Shown one piece after another: positions 35,186 through 44,194 of a DNA stretch of 53,865 nt; the first letter of the stretch is position 1; each line of letters begins with the position of its first letter. Below the pieces are notes generated by a model. It did not search any database, was not told where the DNA came from, and saw only the letters and a program-made list of their open reading frames with translations. Both the position numbers and the translations under genes were made by a program. This DNA comes from Planctomycetota bacterium (lineage in GTDB: Bacteria; Planctomycetota; Planctomycetia; Pirellulales; UBA7805), in assembly GCA_003389215.1 (NCBI GenBank), contig QQVP01000069.1:1-53865 (forward strand), read 5' to 3'.

Positions 35186-36670
35186 CTAGACGCGGGCCGG
35201 ACCGATGGCGCGGCGCAGCGTTTCGCGCATCAAGTCGAGCGGCGCATTGTGTCCGGTAAACAACTTGTACTGCAGAGCCGCCTGACGGATGAACATGTCG
35301 AGACCCGAGACGACGGTGCACCCCTGGCTGCGGGCTTCCTTCGCCAGCAAAGTCGTTTCGGGGTTGTAGACGGTATCGAACACGACCATCGAGGGCTTCA
35401 AGTGGTGTTTGGCCAACGGCGTCTCGTCGACGTTCGGATGCATGCCGATCGGCGTCCCGTTGATGAGAATGTCGCAGCCGGTCCCTTGCCGGGCCGACCA
35501 CCGCACCGTCTGGCAATCAAAGTGCTTGGCCAACTCTTCGGCCCGCTCCTGGGTGCGACCGCAGATCTCGACGCGGGCGCCGCGCCGCGCGAGGGCATAG
35601 GTCACCGCCCGGGCGACGCCTCCCGAGCCGAGCACCAGGGCATTGCGGTCGCGGAGAAAGTCCTCGTTCTCCGCGCCGTGCATCTGGTGTGCCAGGCTGT
35701 CGAGCACGGCCCGCGCGTCGGTGTTGTAGCCAACCCGTCCCTCGTCGGTCATCACGATCGTATTGAGGGCCCCAATCTCGCGCACCGCGCGGTCCATCTT
35801 GTCGACAAACTTGATCGCCGTTTCCTTGTGCGGAATGGTAACACTCACGCCACGAATTCCCAGCTTGGGGGCGTCCTCGAAGAACTCGGCCAGGTTGTTG
35901 GGCGGGACGCGAAACGGCAGATAGACCGCATCGATGCCCTGTTCGTGCAACGCGGCATTATGAATCAACGGGCTGAGGCTGTGTCCCACCGGATCGGCGA
36001 TCACCGCATAGACGTCGCTGTTGGCGTTGATCTCGTTGTAGTGGTACACCTCGCACATTTCCTGGTAGCTAAGCTGCCCGGGAGCCAGCGCCCGTTCGTG
36101 ATGAAAGGTGGCGAAGGTGAAGGGCGAGCCGAACTTGCCTGCCAGAATCCGCGAGGGCGTGCCGATCTCGCCCATGCACAGCCCGATGGTCGGCTGCTTC
36201 GCCGACTTGACGAGCTCGAGCATTCGCACGTTGTCGCGCGGGGTGTTGGCCATCGTCGCGATCTTCACGATGTCGGCGTCTTGCGCGGCCAACCGTGCGT
36301 GAATCGCGTCGAGGTCGTCGGGCGTCTTCTCGAAGTTGTGGTAGCTCACGATCCGCTTCGTCTTGCCGAACCGCGGGATGAGTGCCGCCGTGTCTTCTTC
36401 CAGATCGACGAAGTCGACGCCCTCGGCAATCGCCATGCGGAGAATCTGCACCCGATCTTCTTCCGAACCGGCGAAGCGACCGCCGTCCTCTTCGCGGCGA
36501 CAGGTGGCGATGATCGGCGAGGGGCGGCCCTCGAGCAGCTTCTTGATCTGGACCGTGCCCGCGATGTAGTCGAGACGCATCTCGACCAGCGTCGCTCCTG
36601 CGTCGACCAGCTGCTTGTGCTCGGCCATCATGTGGCGCAACCGGCTGCGCCCGATCGATACGCAGATCAT
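35186..36670 (-). CDS. aroDE: Bifunctional type I 3-dehydroquinate dehydratase / shikimate dehydrogenase
   Basis: 494 residues. Residues 1-215 are a type I dehydroquinase: EMRLDY (Glu30), His111 in VSYHNFE and Schiff-base Lys136 in DIVKIATMAN. Residues 220-494 are shikimate dehydrogenase: DPVGHSLSPLIHN, the catalytic Lys282 in SVTIPHKETA, and the NADP loop GSGGVARA (349-356). The fusion turns dehydroquinate into shikimate in one polypeptide, as in plants, chlamydiae and planctomycetes. aroK follows, so two consecutive pathway steps are joined with the third. Confidence 0.96.
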   Translation of the reverse strand: MICVSIGRSRLRHMMAEHKQLVDAGATLVEMRLDYIAGTVQIKKLLEGRPSPIIATCRREEDGGRFAGSEEDRVQILRMAIAEGVDFVDLEEDTAALIPRFGKTKRIVSYHNFEKTPDDLDAIHARLAAQDADIVKIATMANTPRDNVRMLELVKSAKQPTIGLCMGEIGTPSRILAGKFGSPFTFATFHHERALAPGQLSYQEMCEVYHYNEINANSDVYAVIADPVGHSLSPLIHNAALHEQGIDAVYLPFRVPPNNLAEFFEDAPKLGIRGVSVTIPHKETAIKFVDKMDRAVREIGALNTIVMTDEGRVGYNTDARAVLDSLAHQMHGAENEDFLRDRNALVLGSGGVARAVTYALARRGARVEICGRTQERAEELAKHFDCQTVRWSARQGTGCDILINGTPIGMHPNVDETPLAKHHLKPSMVVFDTVYNPETTLLAKEARSQGCTVVSGLDMFIRQAALQYKLFTGHNAPLDLMRETLRRAIGPARV

Positions 36671-36776
36671 TTTGAAACGACCCCAAATAGCTGCTTGAGG
36701 GAGAATCCTCGCGAGTGCCGATTATACCTTGCCCGCGCGCCCGGACCGACGCCCCGACGCGAACCGCGGAAACGGC

Positions 36777-38705
36777 TCAGGTTCGCTTGAACTGTTTGTC
36801 GAGTTGTTCCCGCGAAAAGACGAGCGACGTCGGACGGCCGTGGGGGCAGTGGTGGCTGTCGTCGACCAGATGCCGCTGCTCCAGCAGCGCCGCCACCTCG
36901 CCGGGCCGCAGCCGGTCGCCCGCCTTCACGGCCGCTTTGCAGGCGATCATATGCAACAGCTCGTCCAACAAATCGCGCGGCTCGGGCGGCTTTCCACCCG
37001 CCGTCAGCTGATCGGCCAGGCTACGCAGCAGCTCGCCCGGGTTCCAATTGGCCAGCATTGCCGGGTAGCTCGAAATCAAGATCGTGTTGCCGCCGAACGG
37101 CTCCACCTCGACGGCCAGTTGTCGCAACAGTTCGCGCGACTCGATCACGGCCGCCGCCTCCTCGGCCGAAAGATCGACCGGTTCAGGCACGAGCAGGCTC
37201 TGGGTTTCCAAATCGCCGCTCGTCACCTTCTCGCGAATCTGTTCGTAGAGAATGCGCTCGTGCAGGGCGTGCTGGTCGATCACCACGATCCCGTCGTCGC
37301 TCTCGGAGATCAGATAGCGATCGAGCACCTGCATGCCCGTCGGACGGCCTTCCATGGCGGCCGCGCCGGTGGGGGCCGTCGCAGACAGGCCGGGCTCGTG
37401 CTCAGCCGTCGAGTCCCGTGACGAAGCCGCCGCGGAAGTTGGCGAGGTCGACATTTGAGGGCCCGTCACTTCGGCAACCCAGGCGGGATCGAGGCGATTC
37501 AGCTCCAGTGGGCGCCGCTCGGTCGGACCTATCGTCGCCGCCCCACCGGGCATCGCTCCGCCGGCGATTGGCGGCAGCTCCGCCCGCCGCTCGGCCAGTT
37601 CCGCGGTGGCCCAAGAGACGACCTCTTGCCGCAGCGACTCGGTCTTCTCCGCGTCGTGGGCCGACGCGGGGCTCTGCGTGTCGACCGGTTGCAGCTGGGC
37701 CGTCAGATCGGTGGTCAGGAAACGCGTCCGCAGTGTGCCGAGCAGCTGCCGATAGATCTGACCCGAGTCGCGAAAGCGCACCTCCAGCTTGGTGGGATGC
37801 ACGTTCACGTCGACCAACTCAGGCGGCATCTCGAATCGCAAGAACGAAATCGGATAGCGGCCCGTCAGCAGCAGACCCCGGTAGGCCTCGGCTAGCGCGT
37901 GCTGCAAAGAGCGATCGCGAATGAAGCGGCCGTTGAGCAGCAAGTATTGCATCTTGTTGTTGGCCCGCGAATGGCTCGGGTGGGCCACGTAGCCCGCCAG
38001 ACGTACGTCGTCTTCGCGGCTATCGACGGCGATCAGGCTCTCGGCAATCGCGGGATCGACGAGTGCCTCGATCCGCTGGCGCCAGTTCTCGGCCGGCGGC
38101 AAATCGAACACGACGCGATCGTTGTGCGCCAGGGTGAAGTGAATCTGCGGCTGCGCCAGCGCGATCCGCGTGAAGGCCTCGCTGATGTGCCCCATTTCGG
38201 TCTGCGTTGTGCGAAGAAACTTTCGCCGCACCGGAGTATTGAAGAGCAGATCGCGAACTTCGACGATCGTCCCCAGCGGGCATCCGCAGGGAGCGGCCTC
38301 GCCGGCGGCCCCGCCCGCGACTTCGAGTTCCACCCCGCCGGCCGCATCGGCCGTGCGACTGCGGATCCGCAATCGGCTCACCGAGGCGATCGAAGCCAGG
38401 GCCTCGCCGCGGAAGCCGAGCGTGCCGACGCGAAACAGATCGTCGTCGCTCTCGATCTTGCTCGTGGCGTGACTGGTGACGGCCAAGGCGAAATCGTCGG
38501 CCGCAATGCCGCCACCGGTATCGACGACGCGGATCAGTTGAGTGCCCCCCTGCTCGATGGCCACGTCGATCCGCGACGCGCCCGCGTCGACGCTGTTCTC
38601 CATCAGTTCCTTGACGACGCTGGCCGGGCGTTCGATCACCTCACCGGCGGCGATCTTGTTAACGACGTGCGGGGGCAGTTGCTGTATCTTTCCCATCGAA
38701 TCCAT
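36777..38705 (-). CDS. mutL: DNA mismatch repair protein MutL
   Basis: ATG 38705 or ATG 38696 gives 642 or 639 residues. The GHKL ATPase part shows MENSVDAGAS, VDTGGGI and GFRGEALASI; the C-terminal domain has DQHALHERILYE near residue 477, matching the DQHAxxExxxxE endonuclease motif, so this MutL probably nicks DNA itself. A Pro/Ala-rich linker (about residues 345-445) connects the domains. It lies 158 bases after the NtrC-like gene. No mutS nearby. Confidence 0.95.
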   Translation of the reverse strand: MDSMGKIQQLPPHVVNKIAAGEVIERPASVVKELMENSVDAGASRIDVAIEQGGTQLIRVVDTGGGIAADDFALAVTSHATSKIESDDDLFRVGTLGFRGEALASIASVSRLRIRSRTADAAGGVELEVAGGAAGEAAPCGCPLGTIVEVRDLLFNTPVRRKFLRTTQTEMGHISEAFTRIALAQPQIHFTLAHNDRVVFDLPPAENWRQRIEALVDPAIAESLIAVDSREDDVRLAGYVAHPSHSRANNKMQYLLLNGRFIRDRSLQHALAEAYRGLLLTGRYPISFLRFEMPPELVDVNVHPTKLEVRFRDSGQIYRQLLGTLRTRFLTTDLTAQLQPVDTQSPASAHDAEKTESLRQEVVSWATAELAERRAELPPIAGGAMPGGAATIGPTERRPLELNRLDPAWVAEVTGPQMSTSPTSAAASSRDSTAEHEPGLSATAPTGAAAMEGRPTGMQVLDRYLISESDDGIVVIDQHALHERILYEQIREKVTSGDLETQSLLVPEPVDLSAEEAAAVIESRELLRQLAVEVEPFGGNTILISSYPAMLANWNPGELLRSLADQLTAGGKPPEPRDLLDELLHMIACKAAVKAGDRLRPGEVAALLEQRHLVDDSHHCPHGRPTSLVFSREQLDKQFKRT

Positions 38706-38863
38706 TCTCGAGCGTGTCGTGTTGTCGGTTGCCGTCGCGAAAAGCTGCGGCCGGCGAGGACGAACTATTGAGCCCTGCGCAGCCAATGAACCAGGCCGAC
38801 CAGCGGGAGGCCGGCATTCCAGCCATCACCGCCGCGGCGAAGGGCTCTTTAACAACGCAGCCA

Positions 38864-40273
38864 TCAATAAAGCCGATACTCCTTAATCTTGCGGTAGAGC
38901 GTCCGCTCGCCGATGCCCAGTAGCCGGGCGGCCTCCTCGCGATTGCCGCCCGTGAAATTGAGCGTCTCGGCGACGAATTGTTTCTCCAGCTCGACCAGCG
39001 GCCGACCCACCAGTCCGCGAAGCGTGGTGCCGTCGCCATCGGCGGCCACCTCGCCCGGCTCGGTGAACTCATCCGGAAGATCGTCGAGCGAGAGCACGCC
39101 GTCGACGTCCACCACGACCATGCTCTCGATCGTATTGCGCAGCTGACGCACGTTGCCGGGCCAGTCGAAAGCCATCAATCGTCGCCGCGCGGCCGTGGCC
39201 ATGCTCTTGATCGTCTTGTTGTGCCGCTGGGCAAACTGCTTCATGAAGTAGTCGATTAACAGCGGAATGTCCTGGCTCCGTTCCGACAACTTGGGCAGCT
39301 GCACCGAGACGACCTTCAAGCGGTGGTACAGGTCGCGGCGAAAGCTGCCATCTGCGAGCGACTGTTCCAGGTCGCGATTGGTGGCCGACAGCAGTCGCAC
39401 GTTGACCTTGATCGGATTGTTCGACCCGACCCGCGTGATCTCGCCGTTCTCCAACACCCGCAACAGCTTGATCTGGGTCGGCAGCGGCATGTCGCCCACT
39501 TCGTCGAGAAAGAGCGTGCCGCCGTTGGCGAACTCGAATTTGCCGACCCGATCGGCCGAGGCGTCGGTAAAGGCCCCTTTCACGTGGCCGAACAGCTCGC
39601 TTTCCAGGATGTTCTCCGAGAGCGCCGCGCAGTTCAGCGCCACGAACGGTTTGTTTGTGCGGGGACTGTTGTGATGAATCGCCTGGGCGACCAGTTCCTT
39701 GCCGGTGCCGGTGGCGCCTTGGATCAGCACGGTGGCGTCGGTCGGGGCGATGCGGCGAAGCTTCTCGATCACGGCGTTCATTTGAGGGCTGCTGCCGATC
39801 ACGCCCTCGAAGCCGAATTTTTCGTCCAGCCGCCGGTGCAGTTCCACGTTGTCGCGTTTCAGGCGCAGCGCCTCGGCCGCTTTCTCGACGACGGTCCGCA
39901 GATGTTCGATGTCGAGCGGCTTGAGCAGATAGTTGAAGGCCCCCTGCTGCATGGCCGCCACCGCCGACGGCACGGTTCCGTGACCGGTAACTAGGATCAC
40001 CTCCACTTCGGGCAGCGATTCCTTGGCCCGCCGTAAGATCGCCAGCCCGTCGACCTCGGGCATCATCAGGTCGGTAATGACCAGGTCGACGCTTCCCTTT
40101 TCGACGAGTTCCGCTCCCGCGGGTCCCGACGTGGCGACCCGGCAGTGGTAGCCGACGCGTTCGAGGCTCTCGGCCACGGCCGAGGCATGCGGCTCGTCGT
40201 TGTCGACGATTAGAATCGACAGCGTGGCGGCATCGGCGTCGCTCGGTTCTGCAATTTCCGCGTCGGTAGACAT
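38864..40273 (-). CDS. NtrC-family sigma-54-dependent response regulator
   Basis: ATG 40273 ([12 protein letters not shown]) gives 469 residues. The receiver domain has phospho-acceptor Asp68 in [12 protein letters not shown], Thr in VTGHG and Lys in LLKPLD. The AAA+ domain has GATGTGKE and VGDMPLPTQ, and the sigma-54 contact loop reads GAFTDA rather than GAFTGA. A Fis-type helix-turn-helix closes the protein ([21 protein letters not shown]). Partner kinase gene is directly upstream on the same strand. Target genes unknown; it should activate sigma-54 promoters if the altered loop works. Confidence 0.93.
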   Translation of the reverse strand: MSTDAEIAEPSDADAATLSILIVDNDEPHASAVAESLERVGYHCRVATSGPAGAELVEKGSVDLVITDLMMPEVDGLAILRRAKESLPEVEVILVTGHGTVPSAVAAMQQGAFNYLLKPLDIEHLRTVVEKAAEALRLKRDNVELHRRLDEKFGFEGVIGSSPQMNAVIEKLRRIAPTDATVLIQGATGTGKELVAQAIHHNSPRTNKPFVALNCAALSENILESELFGHVKGAFTDASADRVGKFEFANGGTLFLDEVGDMPLPTQIKLLRVLENGEITRVGSNNPIKVNVRLLSATNRDLEQSLADGSFRRDLYHRLKVVSVQLPKLSERSQDIPLLIDYFMKQFAQRHNKTIKSMATAARRRLMAFDWPGNVRQLRNTIESMVVVDVDGVLSLDDLPDEFTEPGEVAADGDGTTLRGLVGRPLVELEKQFVAETLNFTGGNREEAARLLGIGERTLYRKIKEYRLY

Positions 40274-40396
40274 AGCCGCGATGGTACCGCATTGCCGGGC
40301 GAGCGACCAGCCGCCGGCGCGGCGGCAGGGCGCTGCCCGTCGACCAAAAAAGCCAGAGCGACGAACGTTTTCCTGCGACCCACACAACGTGATGCG

Positions 40397-41176
40397 TCAC
40401 TCCGCCGTCAGCCGCGGCGGCACCGGCAGCTCGATCGTAAACTGGCTGCCGCGGCCGACGTCGCTTTGGACGTGCAGCGTGCCTCCATGAGCCTCGACGA
40501 TCTTGCGCGTCGTCGGCAGTCCCAGGCCGCTGCCACCTGGCTTCGTTGAATAGAAGGCGTCGAATGCGCGGGTGAGCGTCTTGCTGTCCATGCCGCAGCC
40601 GGTGTCGATCAGGTCGAGCGCGACGCGTCCGCCGGTCATGCGGGTCCGCAACACGAGTTGGCCACCGTCGGGCATCGACTGCTGGGCGTTGAGTACCAGG
40701 TTCAACAGCGCCGAACGAAACGTGTCGGCGTCGAGCAGAACGCTCGGCAGGTCGGCGTCGAGAAACTGCAGCACCTCGATGTTCATCTCGGCCGCCGTGG
40801 GGGCGAAGAACTCGAGCACCTGCGCGACGAGCTGGTTGAGATTCGTCGGCCGCAGATGCGGATGTCGCACCTTGGCATAATTCAGAAAGTCGTCCAGCAA
40901 GTCCTGCAGCCGCTGGCACTCGCGCTGCACGACCGCGAGCTTCGCGGCGGCCCGACGTTCCTTGGGTGTCTGCGCCGCGGTGAAATCTTCGTTGAGCAAT
41001 TCCAGATTCAGGCGAATCGTGGAGAGTGGATTCTTGATCTCGTGGGCCAAGCCGCCGACGAGCGTGGCGAAATCGGCATACTGTTTTTCCAGTCGCCGCG
41101 CGGTTTCGACCGCCGGGTCGACGGCGTCAGGATCGCGGGGCGAAGGTTGCTCGGCGGGCTGGGACATAGCCTTCAT
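40397..41176 (-). CDS. Soluble NtrB-like sensor histidine kinase
   Basis: 259 residues from ATG 41176 (256 from ATG 41167). No membrane helix and no recognisable sensor domain: the dimerisation/phosphoacceptor segment starts almost at once, with His45 in GGLAHEIKNPLSTI. The ATPase part shows NLVLNAQQSM, DTGCGMD and GGSGLGLPTT. It should phosphorylate the NtrC-like regulator encoded 123 bases downstream. Input may come from another protein. Located after the PNPase terminator, so it is probably independently transcribed. Confidence 0.92.
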   Translation of the reverse strand: MKAMSQPAEQPSPRDPDAVDPAVETARRLEKQYADFATLVGGLAHEIKNPLSTIRLNLELLNEDFTAAQTPKERRAAAKLAVVQRECQRLQDLLDDFLNYAKVRHPHLRPTNLNQLVAQVLEFFAPTAAEMNIEVLQFLDADLPSVLLDADTFRSALLNLVLNAQQSMPDGGQLVLRTRMTGGRVALDLIDTGCGMDSKTLTRAFDAFYSTKPGGSGLGLPTTRKIVEAHGGTLHVQSDVGRGSQFTIELPVPPRLTAE

Positions 41177-41239
41177 GATGCGACAGCGAAGGTCGCTTGG
41201 CAAGAAAACGCGGCGGCGTGAGATGATATCCACCCCACG

Positions 41240-41282
41240 AAAAAACGCCCGCCGGACCGAGTGGATTTCGACCGACGGGCGT
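41240..41282 (-). terminator. Intrinsic terminator of pnp
   Basis: On the minus strand ACGCCCGTCGG pairs with CCGGCGGGCGT (one mismatch) and is followed directly by TTTTTT. It lies 50 bases after the PNPase stop and 64 bases before the kinase start. Classic rho-independent layout. Confidence 0.85.
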
Positions 41283-41332
41283 GTGTGTTCAACTCGCGGG
41301 CTAGCCGCTTCGCTGCGACTCGGCGGACCGGC

Positions 41333-43444
41333 TTACGATTCTTCCGAGGAGGCGCCGGCCAACTCCTGCTGGGCGGCACGCCGACTCAGCTTCACGCGAT
41401 CCTGCTCGTCGACGGCGATGACCTTCACCTCAATCTCATCGCCGACGTTGCAGACGTCGGTCACGCTGCCGACATAATCGTCCGACAGCTCGCTGATGTG
41501 GCAAAGGCCGTCGCGACCCGGCAAGATTTCGATGAAGGCACCAAAGTCCTTGACGCTGCTCACGCGACCCTTGTAAATCTTGCCGATCTGCACGCTGGCC
41601 GTGAGGGCTTCGACCTGGGCCAGGGCCTCTTCGGCGTCGACCTGGTTGTTGCTGGCGATGGTCACTACGCCGTCGTCGTCGACTTCGATAACCGTGCCGG
41701 TCTTCTCCTGCAGGTTACGGATGTTCTTGCCGCCCGGTCCGATGAGCATGCCGATCTTTTCGGGATCGATCTTCGTCCGCAGCAACCGCGGGGCCCAGCC
41801 CGAGGTGTCTTCGCGCGGCGAAGGAATTGCGGTCAGCATCGTGCGCAGGATTTCCATCCGCGCCTCGCGCGACTGGGCCAAAGTGGCCCGCATGATCTCT
41901 TCGCTGATGCCGTTGATCTTCAGATCGAGCTGAATGCCGGTGATGCCGTTCTGCGTACCGGCGATCTTGAAGTCCATGTCGCCGAAGTGATCTTCGTCGC
42001 CCAGGATGTCGGTCAACAGCGTCCAGTCGTCACCCTCTTGCACGAGGCCGACCGAGATTCCGGCGACGGGATTGCTGATCGGCACGCCAGCGGCCATCAG
42101 GCCCAACGTGGCTCCGCAGACCGACGCCATCGAACTGGAACCGTTCGATTCCAGAATGTCGGAGATCACACGAATCGTGTAGGGGAACTGCTCGGGGTCG
42201 GGAAGCACGGGATTGACGCTCCGCTCGGCCAACGCACCGTGGCCGATCTCGCGACGTCCCGGTCCGCGAATCGGACGGCACTCGCCGACCGAGAACGGCG
42301 GGAAGTTGTAGTCGAGCATGAACTTCTTCGAATATTCCTCGAACAGCCCGTCGACCCGTTGTTCGTCGCGGCCGGTACCCAGCGTCACGGTGACCAGGGC
42401 TTGCGTTTCACCACGTTGGAACAACGCCGAACCATGCACGCGCGGCAGCAAGTCGACCGCACATTCGATCGGTCGCAACGTATTCGTGTCGCGACCGTCG
42501 GGTCGCGTGCCGGAGAGGATCAGGTCGCGGACGATGCGGCCTTCCAGGTCGTGCCAGGCGTTCTTGAACGCCCCCACGTCGATGGCGCCGTCGGCGTCCG
42601 GGTCGGGGATTTCGGCGGCGAAGACTTCGTCGAACAGCGCCGAGCAGGCCTCGGCCCGGTTCAACTTGCCTTCGGTTTGCTTGGCCGTCTTGAAGCGGTC
42701 GTAGTACTTCTCGGACAGCATGTCGAGCAGCCCATCGGGCTCGGGAATGTCGTACTCGGCTTTCACCACGTTGGCCTTGCGGGCCAATTCTTCCTGCAGC
42801 TCGCAAAGCTCGACGATGATCTTGTGGCATTCCAGCACCGCCTCGATCATCAGATCTTCCGGCATTTCGCGGGCGAAGCCTTCGATCATCGCCACGGCTT
42901 CCTTCGTGCCCGAGACGATCAGGTCGAGCTCGCTGAGCTCGAGATCGTCGTGCTTCGGAAAGGGCACGAACTTGCCGTCGATATAACCCATCCGCACGGC
43001 GGCGGCCGGTCCTTCGAACGGCATCGGCGACACGCACAGCGCGGCGGAGGCTCCGTTCATGGCCAACACGTCGGCGTCGTTCTGGCGATCGCTCGCCACC
43101 ACGATGGCCTGTACCTGGACCTCGTCCTTGAACCAAGACGGGAACAAGGGCCGAATCGGGCGATCGATCAGTCGCGAGGTGAGCGTCTCCTTCATCGTGG
43201 GACGACCTTCGCGCTTTAAAAAACCGCCGGGAAACTTTCCTGCGGCGGCCGTTCGTTCGCGATAGTCACACGTGAGCGGGAAGAAATCGATGCCTGGCCG
43301 CGGACTGCCGGTCGTCGCGGCACAAAGGACGACCGTGTCGCCATAGCGAACCAGGCAGCTACCCGAGGCCTGCTTGGCCAACATGCCGGTTTCCAGGGAG
43401 AACGTCTGCGAGCCAATCTGTTTTTCTACAACTACTTTTTCCAA
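41333..43444 (-). CDS. pnp: Polynucleotide phosphorylase
   Basis: 703 residues. The two RNase PH-like domains carry PGKFPGGFLKREGRP-like sequence (AGKFPGGFLKREGRP), RPIRPLFP and FPYTIRVISDILESNGSSSM; the KH domain has IGMLIGPGGKNIRNL and the S1 domain GRVSSVKDFGAFIEI. PNPase degrades RNA from the 3' end with phosphate and is part of RNA-decay complexes. The gene follows rpsO by 168 bases, the arrangement found in many bacteria. An Asp/Ala/Gly segment near residue 280 belongs to the helical linker. Confidence 0.97.
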   Translation of the reverse strand: MEKVVVEKQIGSQTFSLETGMLAKQASGSCLVRYGDTVVLCAATTGSPRPGIDFFPLTCDYRERTAAAGKFPGGFLKREGRPTMKETLTSRLIDRPIRPLFPSWFKDEVQVQAIVVASDRQNDADVLAMNGASAALCVSPMPFEGPAAAVRMGYIDGKFVPFPKHDDLELSELDLIVSGTKEAVAMIEGFAREMPEDLMIEAVLECHKIIVELCELQEELARKANVVKAEYDIPEPDGLLDMLSEKYYDRFKTAKQTEGKLNRAEACSALFDEVFAAEIPDPDADGAIDVGAFKNAWHDLEGRIVRDLILSGTRPDGRDTNTLRPIECAVDLLPRVHGSALFQRGETQALVTVTLGTGRDEQRVDGLFEEYSKKFMLDYNFPPFSVGECRPIRGPGRREIGHGALAERSVNPVLPDPEQFPYTIRVISDILESNGSSSMASVCGATLGLMAAGVPISNPVAGISVGLVQEGDDWTLLTDILGDEDHFGDMDFKIAGTQNGITGIQLDLKINGISEEIMRATLAQSREARMEILRTMLTAIPSPREDTSGWAPRLLRTKIDPEKIGMLIGPGGKNIRNLQEKTGTVIEVDDDGVVTIASNNQVDAEEALAQVEALTASVQIGKIYKGRVSSVKDFGAFIEILPGRDGLCHISELSDDYVGSVTDVCNVGDEIEVKVIAVDEQDRVKLSRRAAQQELAGASSEES

Positions 43445-43565
43445 CTTTCTGACCTTCCTACAAAAACAACTTTCTTGGTTTGATCTTCGTCACAGGCACG
43501 GCAGCGCGCCCGTGGCGGACGCATCGCCTACGGCGAGATCTTTGACCCGACCGTATCGTTTGCCT

Positions 43566-43588
43566 GACCGCGAAAGGGCTCAGCGGTC
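43566..43588 (-). other. Hairpin in the rpsO-pnp spacer
   Basis: GACCGC (43566-43571) and GCGGTC (43583-43588) pair across an 11-base loop, 25 bases after the rpsO stop. No T-run. In other bacteria this spacer holds RNA-processing structures that regulate pnp; whether this one does is unknown. Confidence 0.35.
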
Positions 43589-43612
43589 GTGCCGGTCGCA
43601 GCCGACGACTTG

Positions 43613-43882
43613 CTACTTGCGGATTTCCAGACGGCGAATGATATCCAAATAGCGCTGTGGATCGATCCGCTTGAGATAATCCAACAGACGTCGCCGACGA
43701 CTGACCATGGCCAAGAGACCGCGGCGCGAGGCGTAATCCTTACGGTGCGTCCGCATGTGCTCGGTCAGCGAATTGATGCGACTCGTGAGAATCGCAATTT
43801 GAACCTCCGGCGAGCCGCTGTCTTGCTCACTGCGCCGGTGTTCCCCGATCAGTTCTGCTTTTCGCTCTTTGGTAATCGACAT
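43613..43882 (-). CDS. rpsO: 30S ribosomal protein S15
   Basis: 89 residues, the standard length. Conserved segments [21 protein letters not shown] and [12 protein letters not shown] run through the S15 helices, split here to short parts. It binds the central domain of 16S rRNA early in 30S assembly. It precedes pnp on the same strand, likely sharing a transcript. Confidence 0.97.
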   Translation of the reverse strand: MSITKERKAELIGEHRRSEQDSGSPEVQIAILTSRINSLTEHMRTHRKDYASRRGLLAMVSRRRRLLDYLKRIDPQRYLDIIRRLEIRK

Positions 43883-44194
43883 CGACTTCCGCTATCCTTC
43901 CAACATGGCCCCGCTTACGGCTAGCCGGGGACCTCGGCGTCCGACAAATCCACGCTCCGACGATTCATTAACGCGCGAACCGGCGGGATTCTGGCGACGA
44001 ACGACGCTGCCCCCGCCAAGGCTCCGACGCCAAGCGGTCCCGCGACTTCCCGCGTAAGTCCAGTATTCTAACAGTTTTCCGACACCTCGCAACCGGACTC
44101 GGAGCCCGCAGAATCCACTCGCTCGCGGGGGCGCCCGGCGGCGTTTTGCCCCGCCTGGGCCAGCCGAATTCAACGCATCCCGGCCGCCGCTCCG
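43883..44194. other. Intergenic region upstream of rpsO
   Basis: 312 bases between the comEC stop and the rpsO start. No credible gene. It should carry the rpsO-pnp promoter on the minus strand, but I cannot point to a convincing -35/-10 pair or terminator for comEC. Confidence 0.5.
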
